A stretch of 64,000 nucleotides of DNA from Gordonia lacunae. GTDB taxonomy: Bacteria; Actinomycetota; Actinomycetes; Mycobacteriales; Mycobacteriaceae. The DNA lies in NCBI RefSeq assembly GCF_002149015.1, contig NZ_NGFO01000023.1, forward strand, positions 1 through 64,000, given 5' to 3'. This document shows, piece after piece, positions 59,034-64,000 of this stretch. The notes below the pieces were generated by a model, which saw only the letters and a program-made list of their open reading frames with translations, made no database searches and had not been told where the DNA came from. The translations under genes and the position numbers were made by a program. Position 1 is the stretch's first letter; each line of letters opens with the position of its first letter.

Positions 59034-60404
59034 TCAGACCCCGGCCGGTGGCGCCGAGGCCGGAGCGGACGCCGGCATCGCCTCCTCCACCTTCTCCGCG
59101 GCGCGCGCCGGTGACATCGTCGCCAATCCGCCGGCGTGTCCCACTGATGCACTGGGGATTTCGTAGGCGGTCTCGGCGTGCAGCACGGCGTCGAGGCCGG
59201 TCACCTCGGTCTCTTCGTCGACGCGCAGGCCGATCAGCTTGTCGAGTCCCTTCGCGATCAACCAGGTCATCACGAACGAATAGGTGCAGGTGATCAGGAT
59301 GCCCGCGAGCTCACGCCACACGATGTCCACCGGACCGCCGAACAGGATGCCCTGGACCCCGGCCGGAGCGGCCTCGGTGGCGAACAGCACGATGCAGAGG
59401 GTTCCGACGATGCCGCCGATTCCGTGCACGGCGAAGGCGTCGAGCGTCTCGTCGATCTTGAGCCGGTTCTTGAAGCTCAGCAGGAAGGCCACGACCGCGG
59501 CGGCGAAGATGCCGACGCAGAGCGCGCCGAGCGGTGCCATGCTGCTCGCCGCGGGGGTGATGCCGACCAGACCCGCGACGGTGCCGGTGATCATCCCGAG
59601 CGAGGTCACGTGCCCTTCGCGCCACCTCTCGATGATCGCGAAGCCGATCATGCCGGCGGAACCGGCCAGCAGCGTGTTCAGGATGACCGCCTGCGCGAGG
59701 AAGTTGGCACCGAGCGCACAGCTGCCGTTGAATCCGAACCAGCCGAAGAACAGGATGCCGCCGCCCATGATGGTCATCGGTACGTTGTGCGGCCGTTCCA
59801 TCCGTCGCTTCCGGGCGCCCAGCACGACGGCGAGCGCGAGTGCTGCGACTCCGGAGTTCATGTGCACCGCGGTTCCGCCTGCGTAGTCGACGATCTCGAG
59901 GTCGTTCAGCAGGAAGCCGCCGCGGTAATTGTCATCGACGTCGGCCGCGAAGACCCAGTGCGCCACCGGGAAGTACACCACCAGCAGCCAGATCGGCGCG
60001 AAGACGAGCCACGCCGAGAACTTCATCCGGCCGGCCGCGCCGCTGGCCACGATGGCGATCGTGATGGCCGCGAACAGGATGAACCAGGCCGCGTAATACA
60101 GGGTCTGGGTGGCGCCGGAGGCGTCGTCGGTGAGCCAGTTGGTCAAGCCGATGTAGTCGGTCGGGTTGCCGATGAGGCCCCACCCGCCCACCGACGGACC
60201 GGACACCAGCCCGTGCCCGATCACGACGTAGAGGACCGCCGTGATCGCCAGAGTGGACATGACCATCGTCATGATGTTGAGGACGTTCTTCGATCCGACC
60301 ATGCCGCCGTAGAAGAACGCCAGGCCGGGGAACATCAGCAGGACGAAGACGAAGGCCGCCAGCATCCATGCCAGATCGGCATTGGCGGCGAGTATGGGTT
60401 CCAT
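59034..60404 (-). CDS. amt: Ammonium/methylammonium channel (Amt family)
   Basis: 456-residue Amt/MEP/Rh channel with 11 predicted helices. FPGLAFFYGGMVGSKNVLN, GFNGSCALGAN and the pore histidine region HGIGGIVGTL are family motifs; HMNSGVAALALAVVLGAR supplies the first pore His. A C-terminal extension of about 50 residues after helix 11 is Ala/Pro/Glu-rich. It transports ammonium, and Amt channels also pass methylammonium. Its position between N-demethylase genes and gmaS/mgsABC suggests uptake or recapture of methylamine or ammonium. The start is 64 bp after the second N-demethylase gene. Confidence 0.94.
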   Translation of the reverse strand: MEPILAANADLAWMLAAFVFVLLMFPGLAFFYGGMVGSKNVLNIMTMVMSTLAITAVLYVVIGHGLVSGPSVGGWGLIGNPTDYIGLTNWLTDDASGATQTLYYAAWFILFAAITIAIVASGAAGRMKFSAWLVFAPIWLLVVYFPVAHWVFAADVDDNYRGGFLLNDLEIVDYAGGTAVHMNSGVAALALAVVLGARKRRMERPHNVPMTIMGGGILFFGWFGFNGSCALGANFLAQAVILNTLLAGSAGMIGFAIIERWREGHVTSLGMITGTVAGLVGITPAASSMAPLGALCVGIFAAAVVAFLLSFKNRLKIDETLDAFAVHGIGGIVGTLCIVLFATEAAPAGVQGILFGGPVDIVWRELAGILITCTYSFVMTWLIAKGLDKLIGLRVDEETEVTGLDAVLHAETAYEIPSASVGHAGGLATMSPARAAEKVEEAMPASAPASAPPAGV

Positions 60405-60468
60405 GAGCGATCTTTCGGTTCAGGGACTCTGCGAGAAGTCGGGTGTTCGGGACCGGAGCTCACGGGCA

Positions 60469-61470
60469 TCATTGACCGCGCAGATAGGCGACGACACTGT
60501 CGCGATAGTCGAGAAATCCCTTGTAGGCGGCGATGTCCTCGCCGAGCGTCTCGATGACGGTCGCCAGTTGACCGGCCCACTCGGAAATGCGCTTCACCTC
60601 CTCGAGTGAGGCCATGAATGTCCGAATATTGAACGTCACCGCACCCGTCATCGGCAACCGGACGAAGTGTTCCAGCTCGATTCGCAGTCGTGCGCGGGCA
60701 AAATCGCCATCGGCGACCATGCCCGGGACGTCGCCGGCCCACTCCGGTAGTTCCTCGAGGCTGACGTCCAGCTTGTGTGAGTCCGACGCCGACAGCGTCC
60801 AGTTCACCCGGCGGTACACCTGATCGGCGGGTAGCCTGCGCAGGAACTGCTCGGCGCGGGCGACGATGCCTTCGCGGAGCATGCGGGGAACGGGTGCGTG
60901 AATCTCGTACATGTCCATGCCGACGTCGAACGACACCGACCATGCGGCGGCGAAGGTGACCACGCCGGCGTCGAAGTACAGGTGGCCGTCGCGTTCGGTG
61001 ACGAGCAACAGGTCGTCGGGTATCTCTCGGGCCAGGAACTCCATCGGGCCGCACGGGAGCGTGGCCGCGTCCCCGAGGACGAAGCTCTGATCCGTGCCGA
61101 GAAGCCGGTTCCGCCAGCGGAATCGGCCGTCGCCGTGTTCGAGGAGCGTCATGTCGCGGGGGTAGGCGTGGGCGAGATCGCGGAAGTAGTACAGGAGCAG
61201 GTCCCAGCACGCGAGTTCCATACCGGGGCGCACCCGCACGCGTGTCCGATCGGCGTCGAGGATGCGCCGGCGCTCGGCCATGATCTCCGGGTACTCGGCG
61301 CCGCCGAGATCGACCAGGTGCCTACCCCATTCGCCGCCGCGAGTCGGCCGCGGGTTCCGCGCCGGCTCGACGTTCACGGTGTAGGAGAACTCGTCCAGGT
61401 CGTCCGGGAAGGGCCACGGCAGGTTCGCCAGGTGGTCGACCCTCCGGGTCGGGAACGAATCGATGCTCAC
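60469..61470 (-). CDS. Haem-dependent oxidative N-demethylase alpha-like protein (DUF3445), second copy
   Basis: 333-residue DUF3445 protein, paralogous over its whole length to the first 335 residues of the gene at 62462-63985. Shared motifs are NVEPA, a WRN segment (RWRNRLLGTDQSF), LYFDAGVVTFAAAWSVSFDVG, the IHAPVP segment with a probable haem-region histidine, and YRRVNWTL. HODM/DmmD-type enzymes use a PAS-fold haem domain to demethylate secondary amines. It lacks the C-terminal DmmA-like domain of its paralogue. The GTG at 61470 overlaps the reductase stop by 4 bp. Confidence 0.85.
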   Translation of the reverse strand: MSIDSFPTRRVDHLANLPWPFPDDLDEFSYTVNVEPARNPRPTRGGEWGRHLVDLGGAEYPEIMAERRRILDADRTRVRVRPGMELACWDLLLYYFRDLAHAYPRDMTLLEHGDGRFRWRNRLLGTDQSFVLGDAATLPCGPMEFLAREIPDDLLLVTERDGHLYFDAGVVTFAAAWSVSFDVGMDMYEIHAPVPRMLREGIVARAEQFLRRLPADQVYRRVNWTLSASDSHKLDVSLEELPEWAGDVPGMVADGDFARARLRIELEHFVRLPMTGAVTFNIRTFMASLEEVKRISEWAGQLATVIETLGEDIAAYKGFLDYRDSVVAYLRGQ

Positions 61471-62465
61471 AGGTCCACCTCGATGTCCTCGCCGCGCGAC
61501 ACACAGCACAGCATGGCGTCCCCCGCCGCTTTCTCGTCGTCGGTCAAGACGAAGTCACGATGCTCGATCCGACCGCTCCGCACCGGGATGCGGCACTCCC
61601 CGCACACGCCCTGGCGGCACAGACTGGACACCGGGATCCCGGTGTCGCGCAGTCGCTGCAGCAGCGACACACCCGCCGGCACGTCGACGCGGACACCGGA
61701 GGACGCCACCGTGACCGTGAACGGGTCGCCGGGCTCCTGCTCCGGCGCGGTGAATCGCTCGAGATGGACGCGCGCGCCGGGCCACCCGGCGGCGTCCGCG
61801 AGCCGCGTGTAGACCTCGAGCAGCGACGCGGGGCCGCACGCGTAGGCATGCGTGCCCAGCGGTTGGGCACGCAACCGATCGGCGATGAGCTCCGCGGTCG
61901 CCACGGCACCGGACACCTCGTGCAGCGTCACGGAGGGTTGCGCCGCGAGAGCTCGCAGATCATCGGCATGAGCACCGCTGCCGCGGCGATATGAGTAGAC
62001 GATGTCGGTGCGACGTCCGTCACGGGCGAGCGCACGGGCATGGGACAGCACCGGCGTCACCCCGATCCCGCCGGCCACGAGCAGTGCCCCTCGCTGATCG
62101 AGCACCGGGGCGAACATCGAACGCGGACCCTCGATCTCGACGATGGAATCCTCGATGAGGTTGTCGTGCAACCAGTCCGAACCACCGCCGGCACCTCGAC
62201 GCAGCACCGAGATGCCATAACTGGTCGGATACATCCCGTCGTCGACGAGCGAGTAGGCGTTTCGCTGTCCGCCTGCGGCGATGATCAGGTGGCTGCCCGG
62301 TTGATACGCGGTCAGGACCGGCGCGGCGCCGTCGACCGATCCGAACCGGAAATGGGTCACGTCGTCGGTCAGTCGGCGCACCGCAAGGACGCGCATCGGC
62401 CGGGGACCGGTCACGTAGGCGGGGTGGAGATGAGCCGGATACTCCCCCACCACGGGCGCGGTCAT
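61467..62465 (-). CDS. PDR/VanB-type oxidoreductase, reductase component of the N-demethylase
   Basis: 332-residue phthalate-dioxygenase-reductase-like electron-transfer protein. Flavin domain (about 20-115) with YQPGSHLII and NAYSLVDDG, NAD(P)-binding domain (about 120-230) with LLVAGGIGVTPVLSHA and YACGPASLLE, and a C-terminal plant-type [2Fe-2S] domain with CRQGVCGECRIPV and a last Cys in MLCCVSRG. It is sandwiched by 4-bp overlaps between the two N-demethylase alpha-like genes and would pass electrons from NAD(P)H to their haem. Confidence 0.92.
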   Translation of the reverse strand: MTAPVVGEYPAHLHPAYVTGPRPMRVLAVRRLTDDVTHFRFGSVDGAAPVLTAYQPGSHLIIAAGGQRNAYSLVDDGMYPTSYGISVLRRGAGGGSDWLHDNLIEDSIVEIEGPRSMFAPVLDQRGALLVAGGIGVTPVLSHARALARDGRRTDIVYSYRRGSGAHADDLRALAAQPSVTLHEVSGAVATAELIADRLRAQPLGTHAYACGPASLLEVYTRLADAAGWPGARVHLERFTAPEQEPGDPFTVTVASSGVRVDVPAGVSLLQRLRDTGIPVSSLCRQGVCGECRIPVRSGRIEHRDFVLTDDEKAAGDAMLCCVSRGEDIEVDL

Positions 62466-63985
62466 GCGTCGCCACCCGCGGCGGAACCCAGGAAACCTCC
62501 GACCACCGGCGAATGGTGTTCGTGCACTTCGAGATCCCGAGCACACCCGGGGCACGCGACGACCCCGCCGACGACGACATCGACACAGAAGGTGTCCCGG
62601 CAGTGCGCGCAGTAGAGCGGCAGGTCGCGGGTGTGGGTAACATAGGACGACAATTCGGCTGCCACCGCGCCGGCAGTGCGAGCCATCGCCAGCGCGGTCA
62701 TCACGTCATACTGTCCACCGGTCACCAGGATCCGGGTGCCGATGCGGCACTCGGCCAGAGCCGTCCGAAGAGCCGAGCGGTCGTGCGATCCGACGAGGGA
62801 ATCCAGGACCAGCAGCCGCGTCGGGCCGGCAGCCTCAGCCGCCGCGACCCAGTTCCGGGACACATGCGCGACCCCCGCGTCGTCTCCGATCGCCACGACG
62901 AGGAACTCGGACCCGGAGGTGTCGACGGCCGGCGGCGAGGTGGGCCAGCGCGGCATCCCGGGACCGGGTGTCGTGGTCGGTACGGGCGCGGCACCGCGCA
63001 GCCACTGCGCCGCACGATCCCGGAACTTGATGATGCCCTTGTAATCGGCCATGTCACCGGGCAATTCGGCCAACACCTCCGCGGTGCGCCGACGCCAGAC
63101 CTCGACGCTCGCGAGTTGTTCGAGCGGCAGCATGTAGGTCCGGATCAGGAACATCACCGCACCCGAATCGGGTAACCGGATGAGATGTTGCACTTCCACC
63201 CGGAGATGCACCCGTCTACCGAACTCGTCGTCGGACACCCGCTGGATGGTCTCCCGGTCGGGCCCCCACTCGTGGTAGATCTCGGTCGAGACGTCGAGTC
63301 GACGGTCGATGGTCAAGGTCCAGTTGGTCCGCCGGTAGGGCTGATGGGGTTGTAGACGCTTGAGGAACTCGTGTGCGCGGGTGATCACGCCTTCCTGGCG
63401 TACGCGCGGCACCGGGCCGTGGATCTCGAGAAAACTCATCCCGACGTCGAAGCCGAAGCTCCAGTCGGCGGCGAAGGTGACGACGCCGGCGTCGACGTAC
63501 AGCTGGTCGTTGCGCTGGTCGAGGAGCGCGATGTCCTCCTGGATCTGAGAGGTGATGTAGCGCAACGGTTCTTCAGGGAGAGTCGCCGGATCGCCATAGC
63601 GGAAGCGCTGCTCGATCCCCAGGATCTCGTTGCGCCACAGCCAGGTGTCGGCGCCGGTCGGCCGGAGTCGCATCTGTTCGGGATAGGTTTCGTCGAGCTC
63701 TCGCATCAGGGTCAGCATCGCGTCCCACGCGGCCGGGACCATGTGCGGCAGCACCGCGTGGCGGGTTGGATCGGCGGCGAGGATCATCGCGCGTCGGTCG
63801 AGTTCGTCTCGGTACTCCGAGTCGATGTCGACCACCGCAGCGCCCCATCGGCCGGCCGCGGTGGTCACCGGCGTCTGAGCGGGTTCGACGTTCGTGCTGT
63901 ACCGATAGCGGTCCTCGGGGAACGGGAACGGGAAACCGGCGACGAGGCCGGCCAGTGCGTCGGCCCCGGTCGACGGGTCGGACAT
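62462..63985 (-). CDS. Haem-dependent oxidative N-demethylase alpha subunit fused to a DmmA-like domain
   Basis: 507 residues from the ATG at 63985; a GTG at 63994 is also possible and the frame stays open to the window edge. Residues about 20-335 are DUF3445 (STNVEPAQTP, WLWRNEILGIEQRF, LYVDAGVVTFAADWSFGFDVG, EIHGPVPRV, YRRTNWTLTI). After a Pro-rich linker, residues about 355-507 resemble the DmmA subunit of dimethylamine monooxygenase: a Rossmann-like part (LLVLDSLVGSHDRS, RILVTGGQYDV) and a zinc- or iron-type knuckle with YCAHCRDTFC and CPGC. The fusion joins two subunits normally separate. Likely reaction: O2-dependent demethylation of dimethylamine or a similar secondary amine. Confidence 0.84.
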   Translation of the reverse strand: MSDPSTGADALAGLVAGFPFPFPEDRYRYSTNVEPAQTPVTTAAGRWGAAVVDIDSEYRDELDRRAMILAADPTRHAVLPHMVPAAWDAMLTLMRELDETYPEQMRLRPTGADTWLWRNEILGIEQRFRYGDPATLPEEPLRYITSQIQEDIALLDQRNDQLYVDAGVVTFAADWSFGFDVGMSFLEIHGPVPRVRQEGVITRAHEFLKRLQPHQPYRRTNWTLTIDRRLDVSTEIYHEWGPDRETIQRVSDDEFGRRVHLRVEVQHLIRLPDSGAVMFLIRTYMLPLEQLASVEVWRRRTAEVLAELPGDMADYKGIIKFRDRAAQWLRGAAPVPTTTPGPGMPRWPTSPPAVDTSGSEFLVVAIGDDAGVAHVSRNWVAAAEAAGPTRLLVLDSLVGSHDRSALRTALAECRIGTRILVTGGQYDVMTALAMARTAGAVAAELSSYVTHTRDLPLYCAHCRDTFCVDVVVGGVVACPGCARDLEVHEHHSPVVGGFLGSAAGGDA

Positions 63986-64000
63986 GGTCGTCACAGCGGA

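Overview
The window is high-GC DNA from an actinomycete of the Mycobacteriales. Gordonia or a close relative fits best: it has fadD36-, pacL1/ctpC- and Rv2345-type genes, many GTG starts, frequent 4-bp ATGA/GTGA gene overlaps, and intergenic arrays of a short palindromic repeat built around the motif ccctgaggagcg...cacgaagggt. No rRNA, tRNA, CRISPR array or replication origin was seen. The assignment rests on reading the sequence, not on a search.

Layout. 1-485: right end of an IS3-family element whose terminal repeat cuts an ltrA gene. 0.75-6.1 kb: fadD36, an alpha/beta hydrolase coupled to a homogentisate-dioxygenase-like gene, a divergent TetR gene, a GNAT gene. 6.1-13.8 kb: DUF429 protein, trpB2 carrying an in-frame repeat array, a CitAB-type two-component system with a CitMHS citrate transporter, dinB. 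13.9-19.1 kb: DUF1232 protein, methyltransferase, carboxylesterase, and the PacL1-CtpC zinc-efflux pair behind a hairpin leader. 19.6-26.4 kb: one operon (GntR regulator, two-cluster ferredoxin, ABC importer whose binding protein has a NosL-like tail, and an AprA-like flavoprotein fused to HEAT repeats). 26.7-30 kb: ilvD, a LapA-like membrane protein, an esterase.

30.1-38.2 kb: LysR-controlled catabolic region. It holds a DszC-like acyl-CoA-dehydrogenase-fold enzyme, an SDR, two tightly coupled luciferase-like proteins that look complementary, and a haloalkane-dehalogenase-like hydrolase. An aldehyde dehydrogenase with a fresh 54-bp duplication and two AhpD-like proteins follow. 38.4-44.5 kb: methyltransferase, F420-type oxidoreductase, TPM-domain membrane protein, PhoX phosphatase. 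44.6-51 kb: SDR / saccharopine-dehydrogenase-like / acyl-CoA ligase / TetR operon, then MarR-MFS, each preceded by a clear dyad.

51.5-64 kb: EthD protein, XRE-cupin regulator, and what reads as a nearly complete methylated-amine degradation island, all on the minus strand. A haem-dependent oxidative N-demethylase fused to a DmmA-like subunit, its PDR-type reductase and a second N-demethylase paralogue would turn secondary amines into methylamine. An Amt channel could import ammonium or methylamine. A GmaS-like glutamine synthetase, a three-subunit N-methylglutamate synthase (MgsABC) and a single-subunit FAD oxidoreductase would process methylamine through the N-methylglutamate route.

The strongest candidates for undescribed biology are the amine island with its fused and duplicated N-demethylase, the flavoprotein-HEAT / NosL-tailed ABC operon, the complementary luciferase-like pair, and a repeat family that has inserted in frame into trpB2 and dinB.
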